A stretch of DNA of 64,000 bases from Falciphora oryzae (lineage: Eukaryota; Ascomycota; Sordariomycetes; Magnaporthales; Magnaporthaceae). Where the stretch lies: NCBI GenBank assembly GCA_000733355.1, contig JNVV01000029.1, positions 11,768 to 75,767 of the forward strand. The letters run 5' to 3'. Of this stretch, positions 33,189 to 44,949 are shown piece by piece. The first letter of the stretch is position 1; each line of letters opens with the position of its first letter. Under the pieces are notes generated by a model. The model did not search any database and had not been told where the DNA came from. It was given only the letters and a program-made list of their open reading frames with translations. The translations under genes and the position numbers were made by a program.

Positions 33189-36100
33189 CTTGTTATATAT
33201 GTATCCCGAGATAGGCAGCCTGGTTGCTCTCTGTGGGTATGTTGGCCAGTCCAGGGGTCAGGGGTTTTGTGCAGTGCCCAAAGATAGTACGGAACACCAG
33301 GGTTCGGTCCGGATGCACAAAGATCAAGGATGCAAAGGCAGTATTAAAGAGCACACAAAGGGACACGGCTCATCCAGCTGAAATGAAGCCAATGTGCGCC
33401 GGGCTGGCCGGCTCAAAAAGCCCGTGGCTCGTTAGAGGGAGGGGGGATTACGAGGAAGAAAAACGATAGGCCCAGGGTTCCCTCCTACGAAGTGACGCCC
33501 AGAAATCCCGAAAATGACGGTTGAGAGGAGACGGGGAAATCCGAGTGGGCAAAATGGACAGACAGTTGCCAGAAGAAGAAAAGAGAGGCACGCCACGGCT
33601 TTATATCTCCAGCTGAGGATGGGCAGTAGGATGCATGGCCGCCATGGTGTCAGGAGTGCACACCATCTCAGACTGCGACTCTGCCTGCTTCCACGGAGGA
33701 CCATCAATTTCGCAGTCATCGGTCAATCTCCATGGGTGGTTGGGCGGCAGCCTACTCTCTGGGAGGGAGGGTGGTCATCCACCGAGCAGAGGCCATTCTT
33801 CAGCTCTTGGTTGTTGCCGGGGCTCACACTGCGGGGCAAAAGCGTGAGCAGACTAGTGATTTGTGTGCGCTGCCACCACTGCAGGGGGTCCAATAGGCGT
33901 GAAATGATTCACACTCTGCGAGCAGCTGAGGCCCTCCAAGCGTGTCTGAGCCAGGCAGGCTTGGCGGGTGGGCTCAAACGAGATGGGGAAACTCCAAGTG
34001 GGGAAGGAGGGACAAAGGAGACATTCAGAAAAAGAAAGAAAAGAACAGAAAAAGAAGGAAATAAAGTAGGATCGAGATCGCACATTCTCTTGTCAGCAGC
34101 CCTGCAGGCAAAGGACAAAAGGCCCAAGCGACCCGGCCCAGCGCTATTGCCTAACGGAGCGAGGCGGCGTCGCTAGACTGCGGGTGCGAGGGCAGTCCTT
34201 CGGTGTAGACGGGGCGATGAGAGGTCACCCACCGAGCAGCAGAGCGCACTAGCGCCAGCTTGGCCGGCAGCCCAGAAAGCGAGGGGGATAATGAACTGGG
34301 CGCGGTGCGGCTCAAAAACCTGGAAATTGCGGGCAGAGTTGTTGCCCCGTGATGCCCCCGATGGCAGGCTAGAGTAAGGTCCTAATCACTCAGCTAAAAC
34401 ACCATCACCAAGCGCCCCCTCTGGACAGATAGAGGATTCCTCATGGCCCCCTCGACATATGACTGTGCTTTTTACGCACCCACATACTACGTATATCCAC
34501 CCACACACAAAGTGCCGGCCGGTACTGAGGTTTTACCTACACATTTTGTTGACAAGCCTTTATCGCCGACGAACCCGGGGGTGGAGACGTTGTAATGGTG
34601 TCAGGCACTTACGCGTTGCACTCCATTCGGGAGTGGAGGGTGGGCAAGAAGGTCACAAACCTACCACCCGACCTCCCCGCCGCCGTATAACCTCTGCCAG
34701 ATATTGCGTTGGCGGCTGATCCGCCCGCCGGCTCGCGCTGCGTGTCTTTCAAATCGGCAAAGGCGGATGCGATGCATTGGGGCGATGTCGATCATGCCAC
34801 TTGTGTGAGCCTGCGCGGGGGCGGCCGGACACGATCCAAAGCTCGTACCTTGCATCATGCGTCCCCGTGGCACCACGCGCCCTTCCAGGACTCGGATTTG
34901 TCAACAGGTTTTGCTGAGCTATATGGTAGGTCGTGTTAGTTCGGAATAGCCAAACCAGGCGGCCCCTTCGGGGCCAAGGCGACCGGAAGCCTGCTTCTGC
35001 TAGCTGCTAGCGTGCCGCGGAGGGCTCGGCATGCCAACATGGCCGGACAGGAGTCATGGTGTCGTGTATGTCTGAGCCCCAGCGAACGGGAACGAGGCAT
35101 GGCGCAGGCAGTAGCTTGTGCGGTAGGGCAAGGACGCGAGTCCTGACAGGCACTGGCGTTTGTTGGCCAAGCCGAAAAAGGTTCTGACGCCGAGCCACGC
35201 GTGCATCCATCAGCGACTTGGTTCTTTCCAGGGCACATCACCATATCAAACCAACATCCTTCGCCCCAATGTGTGCGATCGGTAATACCAGACCTCACAA
35301 GGATGTGGGTAATGTCGGGTGCCGGCGGCGATAAGAATACGGGAAGTGAGCTTCCGAGGGTGACGGCGCTTGGGATATCACATCGAGTGGGGGGCCTGGT
35401 GACCGGGTAGGGGGGCTGTTTATAGCTGATTCTTGGGACACACCATGGACCGATGGGTTAGAAGAGGCATCCAGTCAGCCAGTGATAACGAGCGGCTGGG
35501 AACATGACTTGACAGCAGCCCAAGGGAATGTCAAATGTCCCCAGATCCGAATCGATCGGCTTGATTTCCACGGTCCGGCCAGCAGAGCGGGGCCAGATTG
35601 ACCTGCCAGCGTCGATTGCCGGCCCAGGAAGGAAATAAAGCATCGGTTTGCGCATAACAAGATGAAGCAGAAGGGTGGGGGTGGTCTGGGTGGTAGTGGC
35701 CCTGCAGAGCAGCGATCATCGATGCGGGAATGCCGGCAAGCGGATGCGATGGCAGCAAGCAGCCAGTTCGGCAGAGTCTAGCGGTCCCATGGCACTTGCA
35801 AGGGAGAGGGCTGCCGGCCAGGATTAAACGTCGCGATGGCGATGCCGGCTGACAGTGGGTGGCTGACGCCCTAGGGCACGCAGGGCTGCAGGTTCATGTG
35901 ACAGGCCCATGGCGATAGTGTCTCGAGCTTTGAGGCCATGTGGCGGCCGACTGCGAGGGATGGAAATGGAAACACGAAATAGTGACGGGAAGGTGCATGC
36001 GTTCCGGAGACTGTCTCAAACCCGAGTAAGGATCGAGATGTGAGCAGAAGAACGACTGTTCTGGAAACCTCCATCTGGATAAAAATTGGCTCGAGAAAAA

Positions 36101-36715
36101 GGGCCCGAAAAAGGGAGACACGTGACTCCACAGGTCATCATTTCCGCCAATTTTCATCGCGCATCACATAACCTCACCCAGCCTGTCCGCCTCCTGCACC
36201 CATCACTCGCGGGGTCTAGATTGGGCACCTAGCCTACCCCCTCCATGGCGAAAGGGATGAAAAGGGGAAGACTAACACTTGTAGCAATGCTCCGAGTGCC
36301 CAACGATGCGACTGCAGTCATTGGCCTGGCGAGCATGCTCTGTACCCTTTCTTCTCTGTTGGTGCGGGATTGACTTGGTCCCAACTCCCCCGTGCCGGCT
36401 TGCTGCATTGATCAAGCTAATCTACCCTGATTTTAACAAGAACGCTGGTCAGCAAACAAACAATCTTGCAAGCGGTATCTTTGATCGATAAAGATCCTGT
36501 GGACGAGGGTAATTACCGACCACCAGGAGCCACGACGCGTTGACCAGCACCCATAGCCGGTTGCCTTTTCCCAGGCTCCAGCGGACCCCAAAGCAACTGC
36601 TGAAAAGGCCAGATAAGAGCACGAGTGGCCAGCCCGCTGCCCTGTCGTGTCCGTTGCCTGCCGGGACCACCTCCTGAGGCCCGAGTCTTATCGGCAGCAG
36701 CCAGCAGCCAACCTC
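33189..36715. other. Divergent intergenic region of 3.5 kb
   Basis: This separates the divergently transcribed 32184-33188 (-) and 36716-37693 (+) genes and must hold both promoters. No protein-like frame, tRNA or 5S gene was recognised. A stretch near 34213 (GGTCACCCACC) recalls a conserved 5S rRNA element, but the flanks do not match. The DNA is otherwise unremarkable. Confidence 0.5.
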
Positions 36716-37693
36716 ATGTCGATCCCCAACCACCAGGCAGCGACGGCGTCGGCGCCGCTGCAGGTCCGCCTCATCACGCACAACGTGCGGTTCGCTACCA
36801 AGACCCCCTCCCCAGGCGAGCGGCCGTGGTCCGAGCGGTGCCCGCGGCTGTGCGCGCAGCTGTCTTTCATCACCACAGGGCGAGACGCGTCCTTCGTCTG
36901 CCTCCAGGAGGCCCTGCGCCCGCAGCTGCGCGACGTGGTCGACCGTCTGAACAAGCGGGGCGGCTCCGACGACTGGGCCCACGTAGGCGTCGGGCGCGAC
37001 GATGGCCGAGAGGCTGGCGAGCACTCGCCTATCCTGTACCGGCGCAGCGCGTGGGAGTGCGAGCGGCAGAGGACTTACTGGCTCAGCGAGACGCCCGACA
37101 GACCGTCCAGGGGCTGGGATGCCGACCTGCCCCGCGTCGTCACCGTTGGCCGGTTCCGCCGCCGTCGTGGTGGAGGAGGTGGAAGCGGCGCGTCGGTCGT
37201 CGTCATGAGCACCCACCTCGACCACCGCGGCCGCACTGCGAGACGGGAGAGCGCCAAGCTGATCCTCCGCATCGCGGCCGAGTGGGCCAGGGGCGGCGGC
37301 AGCGGTGATGGGGACGTGGATGGCGTGTCTGCTGCTGGCGCCGCGTCAACGCTCCCAGTCTTCCTAGGCGGAGACTTCAACAGCAAGCCCGACGGCGGCG
37401 CCTATCAGGAGATGACAACCCCTGGCAGCGGCATGACCGACGTGTCGACGCTCCTGCGCGAGGAGGATTGGTACGGCAACCACGACCTCACCTACACGTC
37501 CTTTGGGGAGCCCCACGAGACGCCGGCCAAGATCGACTTCCTGTTCGTCAGTGACCCGGCGTCGTCTGCCGCCAAGGTCCTCACCTTTGGCGTCCTGGCC
37601 AACCGCTTCGACGACGACGGCGTCTACCTGTCGGATCACCGGGCGGTGGTCGCAGATGTGGAGATCTCGCACGCCACTGCATCTGCGATCTGA
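36716..37693 (+). CDS. Endonuclease/exonuclease/phosphatase (EEP) superfamily metal-dependent hydrolase
   Basis: The intronless gene encodes 325 residues. The ATG at 36716 was chosen because the upstream extension of the frame has no ATG and the conserved fold starts soon after (LITHNVRFAT). All expected EEP motifs are present: Asn23 (ITHNVR), Glu65 (VCLQEA, metal ligand), His167 (STHLDH), Asp220 and Asn222 (GGDFNSKPD), Asp274 (KIDFLF), and Asp307-His308 (SDHRA). GEHSPILYRR (~101-110) and WLSETPDRPSRGWDA (~122-136) match the fungal/bacterial subgroup of stand-alone EEP proteins. Two Gly-rich insertions (~151-158, ~193-203) lie in surface loops. No signal peptide or membrane segment is seen, so it is probably intracellular. 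The substrate (nucleic acid, inositol phosphate or sugar phosphate) cannot be told from the sequence. Confidence 0.92.
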   Translation: MSIPNHQAATASAPLQVRLITHNVRFATKTPSPGERPWSERCPRLCAQLSFITTGRDASFVCLQEALRPQLRDVVDRLNKRGGSDDWAHVGVGRDDGREAGEHSPILYRRSAWECERQRTYWLSETPDRPSRGWDADLPRVVTVGRFRRRRGGGGGSGASVVVMSTHLDHRGRTARRESAKLILRIAAEWARGGGSGDGDVDGVSAAGAASTLPVFLGGDFNSKPDGGAYQEMTTPGSGMTDVSTLLREEDWYGNHDLTYTSFGEPHETPAKIDFLFVSDPASSAAKVLTFGVLANRFDDDGVYLSDHRAVVADVEISHATASAI

Positions 37694-40600
37694 TCTCGCA
37701 CGGTGCCGCGTCGGTGGGACTCTAGGTAGTGCTGGCGGTGGCGGCATTACGGAGAGTGTGTGAAGGGATGAGATGGCCAGCGAGCTAGCACAGCCCCGGA
37801 CGCGTTGTACACACGGAGCTCGGTTCTCTGGGAAGGAGCTGTCTCGGGCCGTCAAGTTGAGGCCCGAAGCTTGCCGCCAATGGGAATCCCCTTGTGTTCT
37901 TGGGGGTTGTGCATACTTCGCGTGGCACGAGATTCCGTTTCCTGTGCCACCCTCCACACTGCAATCAGGCCTGACTCCCTTCAAGGTTCTCTCTCTTAGC
38001 TTCTTTGGTACGGGGGCTCGCCGTCCGCTTGGATAGGCTGACTGGCTGGCAGGCTTGGCTCTCACATCAACAATGGCCCGATGAACAGCTGGCGCTCTCT
38101 CATGGGGTACAGCCCCTCCGGGGGTGGTCGTGGTGTGTTGCTGTGTGGCCCGGCATGCGGATGCGGATGCACGGGGCATATGTACCGCAGAGGAAACCAA
38201 GAATCAGAAGCTGCTTCGCTTGTCTGCAACATCCCGGCCAGTGGCGAGCCGTCCTGGGTTGATCGGTCTCTGACTGTCTCTCTCGGCTTATCCGTACATT
38301 GCGGGATTTTTCTGTACGACCTCCCGTAGCAAACATTCACGATCTGGTCCTTCTGTTATCTGGCTGCATACTATTATACGGCCGCTGTGCGCCTTGCTTC
38401 TTTGGTTGGACATCACCAGGTCTCGAGACCGGTTCCTAGAAGGCTGGTCTCAGCAAGCCGTATCGCCCTCCTGGTCTTCCGCGTATGCTGAGAATCCGGA
38501 ATGGCGGACAAGGGGACTTGGCCTTTCCAACTCTCACCTTCCTCCCTTTGTTCCGCGGTGTAAACCAAGCGTGCAGTGCAGCAGTCTAATCCCAAAAGGA
38601 CACGCCAACCACCCGATCTCACAGCGCATACTGCCCCCCACGCGTAAATGCGTGCTTGAGAGGGGAAACTGCAGCTCCATGTCACAATGAGGACCGGGGG
38701 GCAACAAGCGAGACGTCCCTTTTTGGGGTTCTTGCTAGCTGGCAAGTGCCCGTCTCGTTCCCCAGCAGTGAACCTACATACACGGCCGTGAGCGGAGAGG
38801 GCGGCGAGCCGGGGGCAAAAAGGCGGTGTGGGATTGGCTGGCATAGTTCCGCAGAAGCGGTACTGTATCTCGTTGCGGAAGCCGGGCGGGCGGGCGGACC
38901 ACACGTTGCTCTCCTGATTACGGACCACGGCAGCACAGCACGGACTCGGACTCGACAAGAAAAACATAATATCTGCGACACCATCCCGCATCTTTCGTCC
39001 CTCCATCCATCTCAGATCGGCCGGTTCGCTTGCTGCTTTTTTTGACACTTGTCACACTCTCGTTCCCCGGCGATAAAGCCGGGGTGTGTGTGTGTGTGTG
39101 TTCCATCGAAAAAGCAAGAAGCAGCGAGCCAATGTGCGGGTGGCAACATGATGACTTGCAGCGAGAGTGTGCGCACTTGCGAGGTGGGATGGGCATGATG
39201 AATGATGAGAGAACAACGAGAAGCCGCCTGGACCCTCCATCACGGAGGAATGGGAGACGCGAGATAGAGGCGTGCGGTGCCAGTCGCTTAGGTCGTGTAG
39301 CGGCGAGCAGACATGCCCAACACATCCCAAAATGCCTCTGTCTATCTGTGCGCAGCCGAACGCACCGCACCAAAAGAGAAAAGGCTCCGATTCGAGGAAT
39401 GGCTCTCGTGGTATTTCGTCTGAATCCGGTATATGTAGGTATGAAGCGGCGTGTGGGAGGGTATAGCACAGGAGAGCAATTGGCCTGCTATACGCGGATG
39501 GTCTGGGGGACGGCAGTAGTCGCAGCAGCCAGCCGTCCCCATCCCTCCGAGATATCGAACCCAGCTGGAGACACGACTGCCGAAAGTGGCTAGCAAGATG
39601 CAGGTCGTGGATGCGCGAGCAAACGCGAAAAAACGCCATTCCCCCGCGGATCCTCCATATTGATCAGCAAGACGCTTTTGCAACGTATTCTCACATACCC
39701 AGCTCTTGTGTCTGGCGGTTGTTCCGGGCCATGAAGAGTTGGAGAATATCCAGTCTACAGAAAGAGCCAGGCGCCGGGAATACCACGTCTGGAGATCAAC
39801 ATGGATGTGTATGATCCCTTCAAAGGGACCACCTCTCGGTTCGTCGCCGCCACTTGAACCTCGAGCGGCTCAAAACGTCCCAGTGGGTTTGCCAGTCTCT
39901 TGGCTCGCCCCAGCCCGCTTCACGGTTTCCCCCCTCATCCCATCCGCCTAGGGGACCACTGAGTGGTGAGTCGAGTTGGCCCGCCTGACCGCTTACATAC
40001 AAGGCATTGACGCATGTGCAGGGGTGTCTTATTGGGGAGGCGGGTGGACAGAGAACGGGCAACGGATCGCCACCCGTTATGTACTTCCGTAGCACCCGCC
40101 TTTTTCCTTTCGGACGGAACAGAAGACAGGACAGGACGGTCGGTGATGGTACTGAGCGAGTGAGACAGTCGAAGTCGATGGATGTTGTGGCTCGGGACGA
40201 GACGAACGGTCAATATCGTCTGAGCACATCCATCTACACACATGCTGGGGTTCCCCGCACCGTCTCTCTCGGCCAGGTTCAGTCCAAGAACGGCGGCGAC
40301 GACGACGGCCACCGACCGTAATGACTGGGCAATATGGAGCAGGTGGGTGTTCGGCCTGCCTAGGCCTAGATGGTTCCAGCTGTTGGGCCCCCCTCGGCCC
40401 CATCGAGTGAGCCCCAGCTTCGCTCAATTGCGCACAGTTGCGATTGCGCGGAGCATTGCGACGGCGTTGTGCATAAGGCAAACACGTGCGCGCATCTGAG
40501 CAAACACAGCTGCTGGGCGAAAAAGCACAATTGCGTCTTTGCGCAATCGGCCGTGTCACCCCTCCCCGTCCCCCATTTTCCATTTGTGCTTCCGCCACCG

Positions 40601-43125
40601 CCAAAAAGAGCGAGTGAGTCGTTTTTGTGAGTGACGTTCGAGGGGTTGACTGCCACAAAACGAAGCACCACCACCACCACCACCATCTCCTACGCACACA
40701 CCCCCAGTCATTTGCCAGCATGCAAGAGACGTTGATACCCAAGAGAGGGATAAAGTGGGGTCTCGGGCCTTCGGGCACTAAAAAAGGCGGACAAGAGCTC
40801 GCCGCACTGCGAGGAATTCCCCAGTCGAGCGAGTGGTGCTGGCAGCTCGGCTCTGCGCCTGGGGAGGCCCTTGCTTGCTCTGGTCGAGTGACGTAGCCGA
40901 TCGCCTGAAATCGGTCATGCCCTTTAGATCCGTTCCTTTTTGACAGCTGTTTGTCCGCCTTGGTTTCGAACGGTGAGATCACGGGCGCGAGATATCAAAG
41001 CAGGGTCCGCCCAGCCTGACATTCATCCACTCTGCCCGCCCAACCGTACCTGTCCCGTACACTATGTGCAGGCAACACACAAGCAAACTCGTGCCATCAT
41101 CACATTCGAAAGCGTTTCCCCTGCAGAAAGCGGTGACGGGCTGCAGAAGACGGTCAGGGAAACCCATGGCGCCGGCTCCAGCTCCGGGCGTGTTCAGCAT
41201 GTACGTGGACTGTGTGCGCAGCAAATCTTCGACAGTGGGGGGCCGACAGCTCCCCCCGGCCGCTCCTCTCTTGGCTCCGAGCAGGAAAAAAAAGACAGTG
41301 CGGCACGCTTCAGCTCTAGACACTCGAGCTTGTTCTTGGTCCCTTGCAGTTTCAATGTGGGCTTACTAGTAGTCCTGCCCGCGCCGCTACCTAACCGCTA
41401 GCAGCATGTGCCAGCTGCGAGCAGTTTTTTTTTTTTTTTTTTATTGCCTTGGCGTAGGTTGGAGCTACGGCGGGCGTTGGCTGGGGTCGAGTAGCACAGA
41501 AATTCGGCACGCCATTCGCATCTCAAGCCAAGCACCATGCTGCCCTTCCTCGGTAAATGATGGGTCGGCAGAGAACAAACACACCGAAAGGCTGGAACCA
41601 GAAGTTCAAGCGCTCAAGTGGGCTCTGGAAGGCGAACATGAAGCGCTTGCAAGCGAAGCCAGCCCCAAGACCTCGCCTCGTCTTTTCTTTGATTCAAGGT
41701 TCGCCGAGGGATCTCCTCACATGGGACCCAGTCAGCTTTCTCTGGGAGGGGGGTCCCCTTGGCAGATCAGATCAGGACAGGCCAGGGCTTCGCAAACGTG
41801 GGGAAAGGGGCAGGCTTGCTTTTTGCCCGCAAAAACCCGATTGAGCGCCAGTCAGGGCTGGGATATCGGCCAGGATTGCCAATATCCGCGAGCCGGGGGA
41901 CGGTCACGACACGACAGTTTTGACCGTTTTCGTTTCCGCAGATACCGTACTCTCGTAGCACCGCCAGCGACGACCGAGATGGATGCGCGCGCTCGATCAA
42001 GCCTGCCTAACGTGGGACCGCATTGCGTCCCTCCTCCTGCTGTGCTCCCCTGGGTGGATCGAGCCGCTCACATTCCAAGGCCTGCACTGGGGCGATGGAG
42101 AGGCACTCCCGGGAATCGGGCTTCTGCTGCCCTTCTGTGCTATCGATACCACAGGGTCCCCCAACCAGGGTGGCACGGGTGAGACTTGAGAGAGCGAGGG
42201 CGAGAAGCTGGAGCAGCAGCAGCACCAGGGTGGGGAGGAAGGCACGAGCAGGGGAGGGCCCTGCACAGGAGGGGCGGCTGCGACTGGACGGTTTTTGGCA
42301 CCAAGTGGGCTCCTGGCAACCGATTTCGTACGACACACCCTCCCTCATCACCCGCCCGCTTCGCTCTTTCCCCTCCAGACCAGAGACCACGCAGCCCACA
42401 ATTCCCAAGCGTCTCTGTCCAACCCGACCTGCCGTCCTGCCTGGTCTGCAGAGAAAAAGCGAACTTCATTTGCCAGCGCCGTCCCCCCTTTTCTGCTTCT
42501 TCTTCGTTTCGCTTTCTTTTTTTGGCACGACTGCCAGCTGTTTCTTCCTCCGCACACACCCGGGCGGGCCACCCTCTGTCCCATCAGCCGCCTGCTGCCC
42601 CAGTCTGGTCCTCCTCGCTCGCCCCTCGACTGTGTGAGTTGGCGGGCCCCGATTGCCTGCACTGCATTAAGAAAAAAAAAAAAAAGCATTTCTGGGTCCC
42701 AACGCTTTCTCTCTCCCACTTCCTCCGATTTCGTTCACCCAAACGCCATCGCAACCTTCCATCAGACCAAGTCGCGCATTATCGACAGCGCCTCACACTT
42801 CCGACTGGCGTCTTCCCGTGCTCTACGTCAGGTCCAGTCGCTGGCCGCTCCCAGACCGCCGGGATCTCCCCACTCGCCATCCAGGGCAAGCCAAAGTCTC
42901 GCTCTGACGCCCGCAAACCCAATTTGTCCGAGGGTTTCGCTCCCGAGAGAAAGCTGCTGCTTCCTTTCAAACAGACAAACTCAACTGCCAGTAACACCGT
43001 CGTCTCGGATTCGGCGCTGATTGCGTCGCCGCCACTCCTCTGGGTCGAACCCCTCATTGACGCCAAGTCACGCATCCCTCTGCTCTGCTGGCCAGCCGCT
43101 GCAGACCGGTGACGTCGTTGCCACA
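37694..43125. other. Long intergenic region (5.4 kb), mostly 5' side of the 43126 gene
   Basis: No supported gene was found. Simple repeats are present: (TG)n at 39085-39101, (CAC)n at 40666-40684, T18 at 41425-41442 and an A run at 42671-42685. From about 42340 to 43100 the plus strand is strongly CT-rich, as in fungal leaders just before a start codon. This suggests that transcription of the 43126 gene begins in or before this block. The open frames (for example 38413-39048 minus, 40077-40982 minus, 42186-43112 plus) have random-looking composition. Confidence 0.5.
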
Positions 43126-44949
43126 ATGTCGGACCGCGAGAGACGCCGGTCTCGACCCATGCCGGACAGGGTAGCTTACTTCGAGGAAGCCGACGACGAC
43201 GGCAATGCTCTGCAAGATGGTCCTAAAACCGCCGCCTCGATCGCGCCGAGCAGCCCTCGCAAGGAGAAGCCTAACACGCGCAAGTCGAGGAGGACACCAC
43301 AGTCGCCTCTCGCCCTCTCCGATGAGTCCTCATCCGTGTCCTCAGAGGAAACGGGCGCTGAGCTGGTGCCTCGCAGACAAGAGCCTTCGAGCTCAAGGAG
43401 ACCTGATCCTATCAAGGCCCAGAAGAGGGTGTCTTACACTGACACCCACACCCGTCCCCCTGCCCCCAGGCATACCAAGACGACCCCGATCACCCACACT
43501 GCCCGCAGGATGTCTCATCGCGAGGAGCCTACTTACTACGGGCGGGTCGAGTACAACCATGATTCGGGCCCCATCATCACGCCAGGTGTGACGCGTCCCC
43601 GTTCCCGGACTGCGATCAACCCAAACCACCGGCATTCGAGCTATCACGCCCCCGTGTCGAGGCCGCCTCTGGCTAACCAAAAGTACCATCAACACATGCC
43701 GCCTGCCATCATGACCGGCGGGCTTCCGCCGCCGTCATATCCGCCGCCGCTATGGGCAATGTCGGCAGGGCCGCCGTCTATGCATATGCCTCCTGGGCCG
43801 CCGCCACCGTTGGGGCCGCCGCCTCCAGTCCAGGACTACTTTCCTAACTCGCATTCTCTGTCGAGTCGCTTTGATCGGGGCGCGGAAAGGCCCATGTCAG
43901 CCCTGGCCCACAGGCCCATGCGTTACCCTGATGAGTACGAGCAGGAGAACCCCCGAATGGCTGTCACACGCCGTCCGTCTGTCAAGTCGAAAAAACGCGA
44001 GGATGAAAACGACAGGATGCGCATGCCTCCGCCCGCTCCGCCCCAGAGGCCGAGCTCCGCGATGCCTCTGACCATCCGCACAAGTCCCTTTGCTGCGCCG
44101 CCACCACGGGGACGCACTCCAGTCTACGACGACCACAACCCGTATCAGGGTGAGGAAGCCTCGTACGACCTCTCGCCCGTGGCCTACGAGTATGAGATGC
44201 CTCCACCGGTTCCCAGGGCCAGGCGGCCCAGCGTCGGCCAGTCAATCAGCTACGACCAGGCTGGATACAAGACCGAGGTTGCTCCCCGCCGGAATTCGCA
44301 GTACGGACCCAGCTTCACGTCATCACAGGCCGTTGATGACAAGCTTCGCAGGGCCCTTGCGCACCAGGACCCAGAGCCTCCCATCCAGCAACTCACTCAC
44401 GACGCGCTCCGCAGGGCGAGCAAGAGCAAGCACAGTAGAAGCAGCAAGTCAACACACAGCACGGCGAGCCACGACGAGAGCGACTTCCGACAGGCGGCTA
44501 CCGCCACGACTAGGACCAGTGTCGAGGACGATGTCACTATCCGGGTGAGGGGCAACGCGACGCTAAAGCTCGGAGGCGGCGCAGAGCTGCAGTGCACCGA
44601 CGGTGCCGAGATCAACTTCACCAGGGCCGGTGCCGGTCCCGGCGATCGCGGCAGCGACCGCTCCAGCTACATCGACCCGGACGAGCGCGACGAGCGCAGA
44701 GAGGAGCGCAGAACCAGGGGCGAGCGGCAACCCGCGAGGATCAGGGCCGCTTCATCGCAGGCCGGGTCCTACACCCGCAGCACGCCCATCGAGCGATACG
44801 CCAGCGAGCGGTACGGTGGCGGTGCCGACCTTTATGGCTCGTCGCCGAGCTATGGTTACCACGCGCCGCCTCTCCCACCGCCGCCTCTGAACCCGAGCCC
44901 CTTCTCGGCGGGTTCCTACAGGGACCAGCACCACTCATATTTTGGTTAA
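43126..44949 (+). CDS. Proline-rich, disordered hypothetical protein
   Basis: The frame is open from 43021, but the first ATG in good context (CCACAATGTC) is at 43126, giving 607 residues with no intron. The protein starts MSDRERRRSRPMPDRV and is basic and Ser/Pro-rich. A centre rich in Pro, Met and Tyr (~210-260, PPPSYPPPLWAM and PPGPPPPLGPPPPV) is followed by more disorder, then a short ordered element at ~470-505 (DDVTIRVRGNATLKLGGGAELQ, then DGAEINF) that looks like paired beta strands and is the best conserved-looking part. A charged Arg/Glu stretch and a Tyr/Pro-rich tail (PPLPPPPLNPSPFSAG) end the protein. No signal peptide or membrane segment is seen. It is not recognised beyond being a typical uncharacterised Pezizomycotina protein. 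A CT-rich leader precedes it. Confidence 0.82.
   Translation: MSDRERRRSRPMPDRVAYFEEADDDGNALQDGPKTAASIAPSSPRKEKPNTRKSRRTPQSPLALSDESSSVSSEETGAELVPRRQEPSSSRRPDPIKAQKRVSYTDTHTRPPAPRHTKTTPITHTARRMSHREEPTYYGRVEYNHDSGPIITPGVTRPRSRTAINPNHRHSSYHAPVSRPPLANQKYHQHMPPAIMTGGLPPPSYPPPLWAMSAGPPSMHMPPGPPPPLGPPPPVQDYFPNSHSLSSRFDRGAERPMSALAHRPMRYPDEYEQENPRMAVTRRPSVKSKKREDENDRMRMPPPAPPQRPSSAMPLTIRTSPFAAPPPRGRTPVYDDHNPYQGEEASYDLSPVAYEYEMPPPVPRARRPSVGQSISYDQAGYKTEVAPRRNSQYGPSFTSSQAVDDKLRRALAHQDPEPPIQQLTHDALRRASKSKHSRSSKSTHSTASHDESDFRQAATATTRTSVEDDVTIRVRGNATLKLGGGAELQCTDGAEINFTRAGAGPGDRGSDRSSYIDPDERDERREERRTRGERQPARIRAASSQAGSYTRSTPIERYASERYGGGADLYGSSPSYGYHAPPLPPPPLNPSPFSAGSYRDQHHSYFG

Noticed and set aside
34205..34330. 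GGTCACCCACC string resembling part of a 5S rRNA gene (minus strand)
   Set aside because: The neighbouring sequence does not match 5S rRNA, and no complementary ends are found.
36449..37225. 258-codon minus-strand open frame opposite the EEP gene
   Set aside because: The plus strand has all EEP catalytic motifs; the minus frame is a shadow.
38413..39048. 211-codon minus-strand frame in the 37.7-43.1 kb gap
   Set aside because: Random-looking composition with many Cys/Trp/Arg, no conserved segments and no splice-site support.
43040..43125. B-box-like GGGTTCGACCC on the minus strand, possible tRNA
   Set aside because: The flanks do not form a T-stem or acceptor stem, and the site sits in the CT-rich leader of the 43126 gene.
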